Positions 34,256 to 43,054 of a DNA stretch of 64,000 nt are shown here, piece by piece. The stretch comes from Parabacteroides goldsteinii (lineage in GTDB: Bacteria; Bacteroidota; Bacteroidia; Bacteroidales; Tannerellaceae). The notes under the pieces were generated by a model. The model did no database searches. It was not told the origin of the DNA and saw only the letters and a program-made list of their open reading frames with translations. Location of the stretch: the NCBI RefSeq assembly GCF_015550595.1, contig NZ_JADNBB010000002.1, positions 62,001-126,000 on the forward strand, in the 5' to 3' direction. The position numbers and the translations under genes are program-made. Every line of letters begins with the position of its first letter. Positions within the stretch are counted from its first letter, which is position 1.

Positions 34256-35776
34256 ATGAGCACAGAAGAAAGAGAAGAATCTCAACCGCGTCCTAGAAAG
34301 GTGATACCAAGTATCAGACGGGAAAACACAGATCAGGAAGGTGAAAGAAAACCTTACAATCAAGGTTACAGCAGACCTGAGGGAAACAACTATGAACGGA
34401 GACCATATAACCGCCCTAGCCGGGATGACCGCGGTGGTTATAATTCTTATGGTGATAACCGCTCATCTTACGGAGATCGCCCGAGCCGTCCCCGTACGTA
34501 TGACAATCGCGAAGGTGGTGGTTATAACAGCAGACCTTCTTACAACAACCGTGACAATAATCGCGGTGGTTACAGCAATAACCGTGAAGGAGGTTATAAC
34601 TCAAATCGTGAAGGTGGTTATAGTTCTAACCGTGAAGGCGGATACAACCGTCCTTCTTATGGCAACAATCGCCCCTCTTACGGTAACAATGATCGTTCTT
34701 ATGGAAACAACGATCGCTCGTATGGTGGTGGTTTCAACCGTCCTTCTCGTCCTAGCTATGACGAAAGACCAGGCAGAGCCTATTCCGCTTCTCCGGAAGG
34801 AGATGCAACCGGCGACGGAATGAAGAAAAGAAGACCCAGAGTAGGTGATACTCGTGTCAATTCTTATGACTCGCGTGATAATCGCGGTGGTGGCAGACCT
34901 TCATTCGGTAACAATAATCGCGGTGGAGGATATGGAAATAATGGCGGTGGATATGGAAACAGACGTCCGCAGCAACGCCGTACAAACGATTACAACCCGA
35001 ATGCCAAGTACAACTTCCAGAAACAATTGAAGTATAAAGAAGTATTGGCTGACCCTAACGAACCGATCCGTCTGAACAAATTCTTGTCGAATGCAGGCGT
35101 TTGTTCACGTCGTGAAGCTGACGAATTTATTACAGCAGGTGCTGTGAAAGTAAATGATGTAGTGGTAACTGAACTGGGTACTAAAATTACCCGTCAGGAT
35201 AAGGTTGAATTCAACGATAAACCGGTGCAGATCGAAAGCAAGGTATATATCGTACTGAACAAACCGAAAAACTGTGTAACTACATCCGACGATCCTCAGG
35301 AACGTCTTACCGTTATGGATCTGGTGAAGAATGCTTGCCAGGAACGTATCTATCCGGTAGGTCGTCTTGACCGTAACACAACCGGTGTATTGCTTCTTAC
35401 TAATGATGGCGACTTGGCTTCAAAGCTGACTCACCCGTCATTCAAGAAAAAGAAGATCTATCACGTTTGGTTGGATAAGAACGTTTCTATCGAAGACATG
35501 GAAAAGATTGCTAACGGATTGGAGCTGGAAGACGGCGAAATCCATGCAGATGCAATCAGCTATGCCAGCGAAGACGACAAGAGCCAGGTGGGTATCGAAA
35601 TCCACTCGGGACGTAACCGTATCGTACGCCGTATCTTCGAATCATTGGGATACCATGTAACGAAGTTGGATCGTGTATACTTTGCCGGATTGACCAAAAA
35701 GATGCTCGGACGTGGAAAATGGCGTTACCTGAACGAACGTGAGGTGAACGCACTCCGAATGGGCGCTTTTGAATAA
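34256..35776 (+). CDS. RluB/RsuA-type pseudouridine synthase with disordered N-terminus
   Basis: The C-terminal half has an S4 RNA-binding domain (IRLNKFLSNAGVCSRREADEF, at about 262-320) and the RsuA-type catalytic domain with VGRLDRNTTGVLLL, whose Asp near residue 370 is the nucleophile. The family isomerises uridine in 23S rRNA helix 89 (RluB type) or 16S rRNA. Unusual is a low-complexity N-terminal region of about 240 residues, rich in Asn, Arg, Gly and Tyr, with near-tandem NREGGYN-like units at about residues 115-150; such tails are common in Bacteroidetes homologues and may bind rRNA. Exact target cannot be told. Confidence 0.9.
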   Translation: MSTEEREESQPRPRKVIPSIRRENTDQEGERKPYNQGYSRPEGNNYERRPYNRPSRDDRGGYNSYGDNRSSYGDRPSRPRTYDNREGGGYNSRPSYNNRDNNRGGYSNNREGGYNSNREGGYSSNREGGYNRPSYGNNRPSYGNNDRSYGNNDRSYGGGFNRPSRPSYDERPGRAYSASPEGDATGDGMKKRRPRVGDTRVNSYDSRDNRGGGRPSFGNNNRGGGYGNNGGGYGNRRPQQRRTNDYNPNAKYNFQKQLKYKEVLADPNEPIRLNKFLSNAGVCSRREADEFITAGAVKVNDVVVTELGTKITRQDKVEFNDKPVQIESKVYIVLNKPKNCVTTSDDPQERLTVMDLVKNACQERIYPVGRLDRNTTGVLLLTNDGDLASKLTHPSFKKKKIYHVWLDKNVSIEDMEKIANGLELEDGEIHADAISYASEDDKSQVGIEIHSGRNRIVRRIFESLGYHVTKLDRVYFAGLTKKMLGRGKWRYLNEREVNALRMGAFE

Positions 35777-35785
35777 TAGTAAGAT

Positions 35786-35818
35786 TAGCCGGTAGTCAAT
35801 ACCGGCTATCTTGTTTTG
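35786..35818 (+). terminator. Terminator after the pseudouridine synthase gene
   Basis: TAGCCGGTA and TACCGGCTA form a 9-bp stem with a 5-base loop, followed by TCTTGTTTTGA. It separates this gene from asnS. Confidence 0.6.
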
Positions 35819-35843
35819 ATTATCTAAGAATAAACATATAAAC

Positions 35844-37250
35844 ATGGAAACAATTACTAGAACAAAAATTGTAGATGTACTGAAAAGTGAAGCTTATGGT
35901 ACAGCCGTTAACGTGAAAGGATGGGTGCGTACCCGTCGTGGTAGTAAACAGGTTAGCTTTATTGCGCTGAATGACGGTTCTACAATAAATAATGTTCAGA
36001 TCGTTGTGGATGTGGAAAAACTGGGTGAAGAATATCTGAAACCCATTACTACCGGTGCTTGTATCAGTGTGAACGGTGAACTGGTAAAATCTCAGGGACA
36101 GGGACAGAGTGTAGAGATCCAGGCTACTGAAATTCAGATTTACGGTACGGCCGATCCTGCTATTTATCCGTTGCAGAAGAAAGGACACTCGTTGGAGTTC
36201 CTGCGTGAGATAGCTCATTTACGTCCACGTACCAATACGTTTGGTGCAGTGTTCCGTATCCGTCATAACATGGCGATCGCTATCCACAAGTTCTTTCATG
36301 AAAGAGGTTTCTTTTATTTCCATACTCCGATCATTACTGCTTCAGACTGTGAAGGTGCCGGACAGATGTTCCAGGTGACTACAATGAATCTGTATGACTT
36401 GAAGAAGGATGAAAATGGTTCTATCATTTATGATGACGATTTCTTCGGCAAACAGGCTAGTCTGACAGTGTCAGGACAGTTGGAAGGTGAATTGGCTGCC
36501 ATGTCTTTAGGTTCTATCTATACGTTCGGACCGACATTCCGTGCAGAGAACTCCAATACTCCACGCCACCTGGCCGAGTTCTGGATGATCGAACCGGAAG
36601 TTGCCTTCAACGAGATCGAAGAGAATATGCAGCTGGCTGAAGACTTTATCAAATATTGTATTCAATGGGCTTTGGATAACTGTATGGATGATATCCAGTT
36701 CCTGAACAATATGTTTGATAAGGAACTGATAGAACGTCTGCAATTCGTCCTGAAACATAACTTTGTCCGTCTGCCTTATACGGAAGGTGTCAAGATCCTG
36801 GAAGAAGCAGTGGCTAAAGGGCATAAGTTCGAATTCCCGATCTATTGGGGGGCTGACCTTGCTTCAGAGCATGAACGTTATTTGGTGGAAGAGCACTTTA
36901 AATGTCCTGTTATTCTGACTGACTATCCGAAAGAAATAAAATCTTTCTATATGAAGCAGAATGAAGATGGAAAGACGGTACGTGCCATGGACGTATTATT
37001 CCCGAAGATCGGAGAGATTATCGGTGGTTCACAGCGTGAAGAGGATTATGAAAAACTGGCAAGACGTGCTTCAGAAATGGGTGTACCTGAAAAGGATATC
37101 TGGTGGTATATGGATACCCGTCGTTTCGGTACAGCGCCTCATTCCGGCTTTGGTCTGGGATTTGAACGTCTGTTGTTATTCGTTACGGGTATGACGAATA
37201 TTCGCGACGTAATTCCTTTCCCGAGAACTCCGAATAATGCAGAGTTTTAA
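35844..37250 (+). CDS. asnS: Asparaginyl-tRNA synthetase
   Basis: The 468-residue protein has an OB-fold anticodon domain ([25 protein letters not shown]) and class II catalytic motifs: [24 protein letters not shown] (motif 2 region) and [27 protein letters not shown] (motif 3). The end PRTPNNAEF is typical of AsnRS rather than AspRS. It charges tRNA-Asn with asparagine. The gene stands alone between two terminators. Confidence 0.97.
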   Translation: METITRTKIVDVLKSEAYGTAVNVKGWVRTRRGSKQVSFIALNDGSTINNVQIVVDVEKLGEEYLKPITTGACISVNGELVKSQGQGQSVEIQATEIQIYGTADPAIYPLQKKGHSLEFLREIAHLRPRTNTFGAVFRIRHNMAIAIHKFFHERGFFYFHTPIITASDCEGAGQMFQVTTMNLYDLKKDENGSIIYDDDFFGKQASLTVSGQLEGELAAMSLGSIYTFGPTFRAENSNTPRHLAEFWMIEPEVAFNEIEENMQLAEDFIKYCIQWALDNCMDDIQFLNNMFDKELIERLQFVLKHNFVRLPYTEGVKILEEAVAKGHKFEFPIYWGADLASEHERYLVEEHFKCPVILTDYPKEIKSFYMKQNEDGKTVRAMDVLFPKIGEIIGGSQREEDYEKLARRASEMGVPEKDIWWYMDTRRFGTAPHSGFGLGFERLLLFVTGMTNIRDVIPFPRTPNNAEF

Positions 37251-37290
37251 TAAAACATCCCTGCTTTAAGGCAGGGAGTTTTCAATAATA

Positions 37291-37325
37291 AAAAAGGACT
37301 TTCCGATATCGGAAAGTCCTTTTTT
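37291..37325. terminator. Bidirectional terminator asnS / lrp-type gene
   Basis: The interval is a perfect 17-bp palindrome (AAAAAGGACTTTCCGAT and its complement), with an A-run before and T-run after. It ends the converging asnS and regulator transcripts. Confidence 0.85.
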
Positions 37326-37330
37326 ATTTA

Positions 37331-37801
37331 TTATTCGTCATCCAGATCAATCGGTATTTGTCTCTTGAATGCTTCTTTGAAAGAGATCAGCGATTCTGTA
37401 CGGGCTAATCCTAACGGCTGAAGTTTATTGTGGATGATATTCAGTAAGTGCTGATTGTTTTTTGCGTATATTTTGATAAACAGGTCATATTGCCCCGTAG
37501 TGTAATGACATTCCACTACTTCCGGAATCTTCTTTAATGCCTCTGTAACGGAAGGGAACTGTCCCGGTGATTTCAGGAATAACCCCATATAAGCGCAAGT
37601 CTCATATCCGACTTTTGTATTATCGACGATAAACTCAGATCCTTTGATAACCCCCAGGTTGGTAAGTTTCTGAATTCTCTGGTGTATGGCTGCTCCTGAT
37701 ACATTACATTCCCTGGCTACTTCCAGAAAAGGCATTCGGGCATTCCCTATGATCAGTTTTAATATTTTTTCATCCAATTCATCAAGTTGATGGTGTGCCA
37801 T
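37331..37801 (-). CDS. Lrp/AsnC family transcriptional regulator
   Basis: The 156-residue protein has the AsnC-type HTH at about 10-60 (LDELDEKILKLIIGNARMPFLEVARECNVSGAAIHQRI) and a RAM ligand-binding domain (GQFPSVTEALKKIPEVVECHYTTGQYDLFIKI). Such regulators sense amino acids as octamers. It lies beside asnS, but its ligand and targets cannot be inferred from that. A TATATTTG box lies 50 bases upstream. Confidence 0.93.
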   Translation of the reverse strand: MAHHQLDELDEKILKLIIGNARMPFLEVARECNVSGAAIHQRIQKLTNLGVIKGSEFIVDNTKVGYETCAYMGLFLKSPGQFPSVTEALKKIPEVVECHYTTGQYDLFIKIYAKNNQHLLNIIHNKLQPLGLARTESLISFKEAFKRQIPIDLDDE

Positions 37802-37850
37802 AATTTCTGTATATTTGTATTTCTGTTATTCTGTGTGTTACATTTAAATA

Positions 37851-37858
37851 CAAATATA
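37851..37858 (-). promoter_or_regulatory. Bacteroidetes -7 box for the Lrp-type gene
   Basis: On the minus strand this reads TATATTTG, matching TAnnTTTG, 50 bases before the start at 37801. The interval 37802-37946 is a divergent promoter region for the regulator and the acetyltransferase. Confidence 0.4.
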
Positions 37859-37946
37859 GTCAAACTATAATGATTAGATGCTATAATTCGTCCAATTATT
37901 TTATTTCGTAAGTTTTCTTTTATTAATCAATCAATATTATAAGAGT

Positions 37947-38495
37947 ATGAGTTTAAGTGCGGTAATCGAATGCAGGCCGGTAAAAGATTTTTCCGATCCT
38001 TTGTTGGATAAAGTAGAAAAGACATATAACGATTCCTTTCCGGAAGCCGAACGACGGGTATTTTCTCTAGTGAAAGAACTGGTAAAAGAAGAGCCCCGTT
38101 TTACTGTATATACATTGTTTAGGAACGGAGCTTATGCGGGTTTTATTACTGCCTGGCAATTTGAGTCTTTTGCTTATGTGGAGCATTTTGCCATCGATGA
38201 GTCAGCGCGTAACGGTGGAATAGGAGCAGAGGCTATGAGGCAGTTTATGGCTTTGTGTGACGTTCCTGTGATATTGGAGGTGGAAATACCTTCTGAAGAG
38301 ATGAGTAAACGCAGAATCGGCTTCTATGAACGTTTAGGATATGCTTTGGATAATCATGTCTATTACCAGCCTCCTTATCGTCAGGGAGAAGAGTTTCTGG
38401 AAATGCGTTTGATGGCTTATGGTAATATAGACCTGCAACAATCTTTTGAAGAGGTAAAAGATTGTATTCACCGTTATGTATATGGTGTCAAATAG
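37947..38495 (+). CDS. GNAT family N-acetyltransferase
   Basis: The 182-residue protein shows the GNAT core: AGFITAWQFESFAYVEHFAIDESARNGGIGAEAMRQFM, where R-N-G-G-I-G is the acetyl-CoA loop, then RRIGFYERLGYALDN (motif B). The substrate is unknown. It stands divergently from the Lrp-type regulator and converges on the exbD genes with a terminator between. Confidence 0.85.
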   Translation: MSLSAVIECRPVKDFSDPLLDKVEKTYNDSFPEAERRVFSLVKELVKEEPRFTVYTLFRNGAYAGFITAWQFESFAYVEHFAIDESARNGGIGAEAMRQFMALCDVPVILEVEIPSEEMSKRRIGFYERLGYALDNHVYYQPPYRQGEEFLEMRLMAYGNIDLQQSFEEVKDCIHRYVYGVK

Positions 38496-38514
38496 ATTCG
38501 GTTTTTATCCCAAT

Positions 38515-38547
38515 AAAAAAGGCAGAACTTTTAGTCCTGCCTTTTTC
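38515..38547. terminator. Bidirectional terminator acetyltransferase / exbD
   Basis: AAAAAAGGCAG and CTGCCTTTTTC form an approximately 10-bp stem with an 11-base loop and T/A runs on both sides, serving both converging units. Confidence 0.8.
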
Positions 38548-38563
38548 TTTATTCTAGAATTAA

Positions 38564-39031
38564 TTAATCCACTTTTTGTCTTGCAGAATAACTAATCTTC
38601 AATGCGTATGCTTCACGAAGCGCCTGTTTTACGTCTGTAATAACACCCATCTTGGTTTCTTTATCCGCCTTGATGGATACAGTCATAAACGGCTGGTCTT
38701 CCTCTTTCATACTTGACTTTTCCTGAGCGATGTAATCTTGAATCTCATCAACGTCTGCGATCTGATCGTTCAACTGCAGACGAGTTTCAGAACCCATTTT
38801 CGCTCTCAGTTCCTGAGTCGGCTTACCAACATAAATGAATGTTACCAATGATTTCTTTTCCAACTTCTGAAGCTCTGTAGCCTGAGGAGCCTGGAATACC
38901 ACCTTTAAAGTAACTTCACGCATAGAAGTAACCATCATGATGAAGAACAAGAAAGCAAATACCAAGTCAGGTAATGATGAGGTATTTAATTCGGGCATTT
39001 CTCTTCCACCCGCTTTACTAAATTTTCCCAT
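38564..39031 (-). CDS. exbD: ExbD-like transport energiser 2
   Basis: A short basic N-terminus (MGKFSKAGGREMPELNTSS) leads into one transmembrane helix with the proton-handling Asp (LPDLVFAFLFFIMM), then a periplasmic domain with VTFIYVGKP and a late SIKADKETKMGVITDVKQALREA, which is the ExbD/TolR fold. It is the last gene of the operon and overlaps the previous exbD by one base. In Bacteroidetes two ExbD copies are usual. It works with ExbB to energise TonB. Confidence 0.85.
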   Translation of the reverse strand: MGKFSKAGGREMPELNTSSLPDLVFAFLFFIMMVTSMREVTLKVVFQAPQATELQKLEKKSLVTFIYVGKPTQELRAKMGSETRLQLNDQIADVDEIQDYIAQEKSSMKEEDQPFMTVSIKADKETKMGVITDVKQALREAYALKISYSARQKVD

Positions 39032-39624
39032 TACTTTTTGTCTCCATAATTTTTAGGTTCTGCTTCGGAAATCTTCTGAGGATAGATCACCTGTACAGCC
39101 TTTTGTTGTTCTTCTTCCAAATCTGCAAAAGCTTTACCGAATTTCTTTCTGGCAACATCGTCTCTCAGTTCGTTATAGGCTCTTGCCAATTCGTTCTGAA
39201 CGTCGATGTAGGCCTGGTATTCCGTACCGCGGTCATTTTGTAAAGAGATAACGTGATTTTTCGTTACCATCATTTTACCATAGAACGGTACATCTACTTC
39301 TACCTTTTCGGGTTTATGCTCATCGTTATAAGGATTTTCAATGAATTCTTTAACCTTGTCTTTCAATTGCTTAATATCGATGAATTGATTATCACAGAGA
39401 ATTTGGTTGTTACTGTTGATCAGTACCACCAGAATATTTCTCTTTTTGATATCCATTTCTTCATTTTTCTTCTGATCTTTGGGTACAGGAGGCGGTAAAC
39501 GTCTTGCCAAACCTTTATCTGTATCCATTGATGTAGTAATAAGGAAGAAGATAAGCAACATGAAAGCAATATCGGCTGAAGAAGTCGCATTCATTGCGGG
39601 CACTTTTCTTTTTTTTCTTCCCAT
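39031..39624 (-). CDS. exbD: ExbD-like transport energiser 1
   Basis: The N-terminal basic segment precedes a helix with SSADIAFMLLIFFLITTSMD, bearing the functional Asp. The periplasmic part is longer than in the second copy (197 residues in total, with a helical extension at the end, LEEEQQKAVQVIYPQ). It is co-transcribed after the 157-residue membrane protein. A longer and a shorter ExbD in one operon is a Bacteroidetes trait. Confidence 0.85.
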   Translation of the reverse strand: MGRKKRKVPAMNATSSADIAFMLLIFFLITTSMDTDKGLARRLPPPVPKDQKKNEEMDIKKRNILVVLINSNNQILCDNQFIDIKQLKDKVKEFIENPYNDEHKPEKVEVDVPFYGKMMVTKNHVISLQNDRGTEYQAYIDVQNELARAYNELRDDVARKKFGKAFADLEEEQQKAVQVIYPQKISEAEPKNYGDKK

Positions 39625-39661
39625 ATCGCTTGATTTGTTTTATATCGTATTCTTATTACTA

Positions 39662-40135
39662 TTATCTATTAAGCATTCTTTTTACAGAGCCGGCAGCAAC
39701 AGCAACAATGATTAAAATCATCAAGATAGCTGAAGAATAAATCCACATGTCTGTAATTTTGAGCCAAAGAGGAATATTGTATTCCTGTGAATCTGCATTC
39801 AAACCTTTCAAAGGTGTTGCATCGCCTATTGAATAAGTGATTAACAACATTGCTGCGAAGCAAATGATAACGATGAATGATGCTAATGCTGATTTCGGAC
39901 TGGTTTTCAATAATGATGTAAATTGCCAAATAGCGAATATTACTGTACTAACAATTGTCACGAAGAACAATACACTTGTCCAGTTGAGCAATAAGCCAGT
40001 ATATATAGGCTCTTTCATTTCAACAGAAGGGTCTACAACGCCTCCTGCGTAGAACATACCCAATACGACAATACTGATAATAGATGTGAGCAGTAATGTC
40101 CAGCTGGATATTTTTCTTATTTTAGTAACTGCCAT
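39662..40135 (-). CDS. Membrane protein between exbB and exbD, 157 aa
   Basis: The protein has about four hydrophobic segments (WTLLLTSIISIVVLGMFYAGG, VLFFVTIVSTVIFAIWQF, ALASFIVIICFAAMLLITYS, IYSSAILMILIIVAVAAG) and no recognised domain. It is found conserved in this position in Bacteroidetes exbB operons, suggesting a subunit of the energiser complex. It lies 9 bases after exbB. Confidence 0.7.
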   Translation of the reverse strand: MAVTKIRKISSWTLLLTSIISIVVLGMFYAGGVVDPSVEMKEPIYTGLLLNWTSVLFFVTIVSTVIFAIWQFTSLLKTSPKSALASFIVIICFAAMLLITYSIGDATPLKGLNADSQEYNIPLWLKITDMWIYSSAILMILIIVAVAAGSVKRMLNR

Positions 40136-40144
40136 AATTCTGAA

Positions 40145-40891
40145 TTATTTTTTGAATTTAAGGTTGTATTTGATAACCATATCAAGCAATGTGATAGAAG
40201 CATCTTCCATCTGGTTCAGGATAGCTTCCAGTTTGCTCAACAAATAGTTATAGAATACCTGAAGGATCAAAGCAACAACAAGACCACCTACTGTTGTGAT
40301 CAAAGCCACTTTCATACCACCAGCAACAACCGTCGGGCTGATATCACCAACCTGTTCGATTTTATCGAACGCCATAACCATACCTACTACAGTACCCAAG
40401 AATCCTAATGACGGAGCCATAGCGATAAACAATGTGATCCAAGACATGTTCTTTTCCAAAAGACCACCCTGTACACCACCGTAAGATACGATTGATTTTT
40501 CAACAACGTCGATACCCTGATCAATTCTCATTAAACCTTGGTAAGCAATAGAAGCGATAGGACCTCTTGTGTCGCGAGCAATAGCTTTTGCACCTTCTAC
40601 ATCACCTTTATCAAGTGCATCTTCGATACCTTTTAATAATTTGCTGGCATTAGTTTCAGCTAAGTTCAGATAAATAATTCTTTCAAGGCAGAATGCCAAA
40701 CCGAAAATCAAAGCGATAGCAACCAAACTCATGAAGTCTGCACCACCCTCGATGAACTTAACTTTTAAAGCCTGGTACATACCACCTTCAACAACTTGTT
40801 CAGCTCCGGCTGCAGCGTCCTGCGCGAATGCTACGGTAGAGATTCCAAGGGCACATAAACCCATGAATGTTTTTGCAAAATACTTTTTCAT
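40145..40891 (-). CDS. exbB: ExbB/MotA/TolQ-type proton channel subunit
   Basis: A signal-like start (MKKYFAKTFMGLCALGISTVAFAQ) precedes a transmembrane helix (FMSLVAIALIFGLAFCLERII), then a cytoplasmic loop and two further helices (ITLFIAMAPSLGFLGTVVGMVMAF and VALITTVGGLVVALILQVFYNYLL) with the conserved GFLGTVxGM motif of MotA/TolQ/ExbB proteins. It is the first gene of the operon and forms the ring that drives ExbD. An extra N-terminal signal is typical of Bacteroidetes. Confidence 0.92.
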   Translation of the reverse strand: MKKYFAKTFMGLCALGISTVAFAQDAAAGAEQVVEGGMYQALKVKFIEGGADFMSLVAIALIFGLAFCLERIIYLNLAETNASKLLKGIEDALDKGDVEGAKAIARDTRGPIASIAYQGLMRIDQGIDVVEKSIVSYGGVQGGLLEKNMSWITLFIAMAPSLGFLGTVVGMVMAFDKIEQVGDISPTVVAGGMKVALITTVGGLVVALILQVFYNYLLSKLEAILNQMEDASITLLDMVIKYNLKFKK

Positions 40892-40971
40892 TGTGTGTTT
40901 AATTTTTAAGATTAATAATTCTCTTATTTGTTTTTATTTTTGTTGTTAATAATATCCTCATGGTATCTAAG

Positions 40972-41059
40972 CGGAGAGAGCGGGATTCGAACCCGCGATA
41001 CACTTTAGGCGTATACACGCTTTCCAGGCGTGCCTCTTCAACCACTCGAGCATCTCTCC
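40972..41059 (-). tRNA. tRNA-Ser (anticodon GGA)
   Basis: The 88 bases on the minus strand start GGAGAGATGCTCGAGTGG and have the long variable arm of class II tRNAs. The anticodon stem CACGC/GCGTG encloses CTGGAAA (anticodon GGA) and the T arm is GCGGG/CCCGC. The discriminator is G, usual for serine. Confidence 0.95.
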
Positions 41060-41209
41060 AATTTTCAGCCTTCGTCTCCTCTAAAACGAGCGCAAAATAC
41101 GAAAAAAATCGCATATGCAAACGTTTCAGTGCACAAATCTAAAGTTTTTGCTTGACATATACACAATATCTGGCGGAATAAATTTGGTCTTCCAGCTGAA
41201 AAAGTCAAA

Positions 41210-41995
41210 CTACGCATGTTTATTAGTAATTTTAAATAAATCCAGTGCGTTTTTTCTTGTTATTTCTACCGTTTCACCCAGTGTAAGACCATATGTGTCC
41301 GCTACCTTTTCTGCCGTTTTCCATATATATACGGGCTCATTTCGTTTCCCCCGATATGGGACAGGAGCCAGGTATGGAGCGTCAGTTTCGAGTACTATGT
41401 TGTTAATGTCGGTAGATAAAATTGTCTCCGACAGTTTTGAATTTTTAAAAGTAATTACCCCGTTAATACCCAATTTGAATTTTTTCAATTTCTTAATTTC
41501 TTCCAGTTCAGTCTTTGTACCTGTAAAACTATGGAAAACTCCCTTTAGTTTTTCGGCTCCGACTTTATGGATACTCTCAAGAACTTCCGGGTAAGCCTCT
41601 CTTGTATGGATCGCAACCGGGAGATCGAGATCGATGCTCCATTTTAGTTGTTCTTCGAATACTATTATCTGTTCTTTCAGGTATGTCTTATCCCAGTATA
41701 AGTCTATTCCGATCTCTCCAATACCACAATAAGGCCGTTTGTAGAGATAGGATTCCGTTTTTTTTAGCGTGTCAATATAGTGTTCGTCCACACTTGTCGG
41801 GTGTAATCCCATCATCGGATAGGCAAAATCGGGAAAACGGTCGCATAGGTCATGCATCCGTTCTATCGTTGTGAGATCGACATTCGGGAGAAGCAATGTG
41901 TCGATACCCGATTTCAGGGCGGCATCAACCAGTGCATCTTGTTCCGGGTCGAATTCTTCCAGGTACAGATGGTTATGCGTATCTATTAAATTCAT
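41210..41995 (-). CDS. tatD: TatD family metal-dependent DNase
   Basis: The 261-residue TIM-barrel protein shows DTHNHLYLEE (metal His pair), GLHP, GEIGIDLYWD, AIHTRE, VFHSFTG and ETDAPYLAP, the standard TatD metal ligands. The family has 3'-5' exonuclease or deoxyribonuclease activity in DNA repair. It is 4 bases downstream of the polyprenyl synthase and presumably co-transcribed. Confidence 0.93.
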   Translation of the reverse strand: MNLIDTHNHLYLEEFDPEQDALVDAALKSGIDTLLLPNVDLTTIERMHDLCDRFPDFAYPMMGLHPTSVDEHYIDTLKKTESYLYKRPYCGIGEIGIDLYWDKTYLKEQIIVFEEQLKWSIDLDLPVAIHTREAYPEVLESIHKVGAEKLKGVFHSFTGTKTELEEIKKLKKFKLGINGVITFKNSKLSETILSTDINNIVLETDAPYLAPVPYRGKRNEPVYIWKTAEKVADTYGLTLGETVEITRKNALDLFKITNKHA

Positions 41996-41999
41996 GTGA

Positions 42000-42974
42000 T
42001 TAAGACTGGCGATACATTAAATGGTTACTTACTTCTTTTAATATAGTCAGTTTTTCCTGCGATACATTTAATGCGGAGAGATGTTCCATTGCTTTGTCGT
42101 AATATCCCTGCATTTTAGCCGTTGTGATATCTTTTAGATTTAATGTATTATATATGGCAGTGATTGCTTTGATTTTCTCAGCGGGGATGAAAGACTCTTT
42201 ACCTATCCAGTCTTTTAGGATTTGCTTTTGTTCCATGCTGGCGAGTTCAAAAGCATGTATCAACAGGAATGTTTTCTTGTTGCAGATAATGTCTCCACCG
42301 ATATTTTTTCCGAATGTCGCTGTATCTCCATATACATCCAGCAGATCGTCTTGCAATTGGAATGCGAGTCCGATGTTTATTCCGAACTCATAAAGATTCG
42401 TGGCATCTTCTTTGGATGCACCTCCCATGATAGCACCTGTTTTTAAGCTACAGGCAAGCAGAACTGCGGTTTTTAACCGGATCATTTCTATATATTCCGC
42501 TTCTGTAACATCCGTCCGTGATTCAAACTCCATATCATATTGCTGGCCGCCGCATATCTCGAGTGCGGTGGTAGTGAACAGGTCGAACACTTCTTTCAGA
42601 TGTTCCGGTTCCGTTTTTCCGATCAGTTGATAAGCGGCGATTAACATTGCATCTCCGGAAAGGATTGCCGTGTTGTCATTCCATACCTTATGAACTGTCG
42701 GTTTGTTTCTTCTTTTGTCAGCCTTATCCATCAGGTCGTCATGCAATAGGGTAAAGTTATGGAAAACTTCTATTCCCAATGCCGGGTTGATCACGTTGTC
42801 TACATTTTCACGGTATAAATTACAGGCCATTAATGCCAATGCCGGACGGATCCTTTTTCCTCCCAATGACAGTATGTATTCGATCGGGTCGTATAAACTT
42901 TTAGGGGGATATTCGAAACTGAGTTGAGATATTTCGTTTTCTATTTTTTGCAGGATCTCGTTGAAAGATAACAT
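42000..42974 (-). CDS. Polyprenyl (farnesyl/geranylgeranyl-type) diphosphate synthase
   Basis: The 324-residue protein has the two Asp-rich motifs, LLHDDLMDKADKRRN and QLQDDLLDVYGD, and KTAVLLACSLKTGAIMGG of trans-isoprenyl diphosphate synthases. They extend allylic diphosphates with isopentenyl diphosphate for quinones and undecaprenyl precursors. The product chain length cannot be read securely. The tatD gene follows 4 bases later, forming a two-gene operon. Confidence 0.92.
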   Translation of the reverse strand: MLSFNEILQKIENEISQLSFEYPPKSLYDPIEYILSLGGKRIRPALALMACNLYRENVDNVINPALGIEVFHNFTLLHDDLMDKADKRRNKPTVHKVWNDNTAILSGDAMLIAAYQLIGKTEPEHLKEVFDLFTTTALEICGGQQYDMEFESRTDVTEAEYIEMIRLKTAVLLACSLKTGAIMGGASKEDATNLYEFGINIGLAFQLQDDLLDVYGDTATFGKNIGGDIICNKKTFLLIHAFELASMEQKQILKDWIGKESFIPAEKIKAITAIYNTLNLKDITTAKMQGYYDKAMEHLSALNVSQEKLTILKEVSNHLMYRQS

Positions 42975-43005
42975 ATCGATATTGAATTATAGATAAGACA
43001 AAATA

Positions 43006-43037
43006 AAAAAAGGCTGCAAGTTTACAGCAGCCTTTTT
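43006..43037 (-). terminator. Terminator after tonB
   Basis: AAAAAGGCTGC and GCAGCCTTTTT form a 10- to 11-bp stem with a 10-base loop. On the minus strand the run of T follows directly, terminating tonB. Confidence 0.75.
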
Positions 43038-43054
43038 AATATGTTTAGAAATTA

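Noticed and set aside
34341-34823. 160-codon open frame in another plus frame within the RluB gene
   Set aside because: It arises from the low-complexity Arg/Gly/Asn/Tyr codons; the encoded Thr/Val/Ile-rich sequence is typical of a frame shadow.
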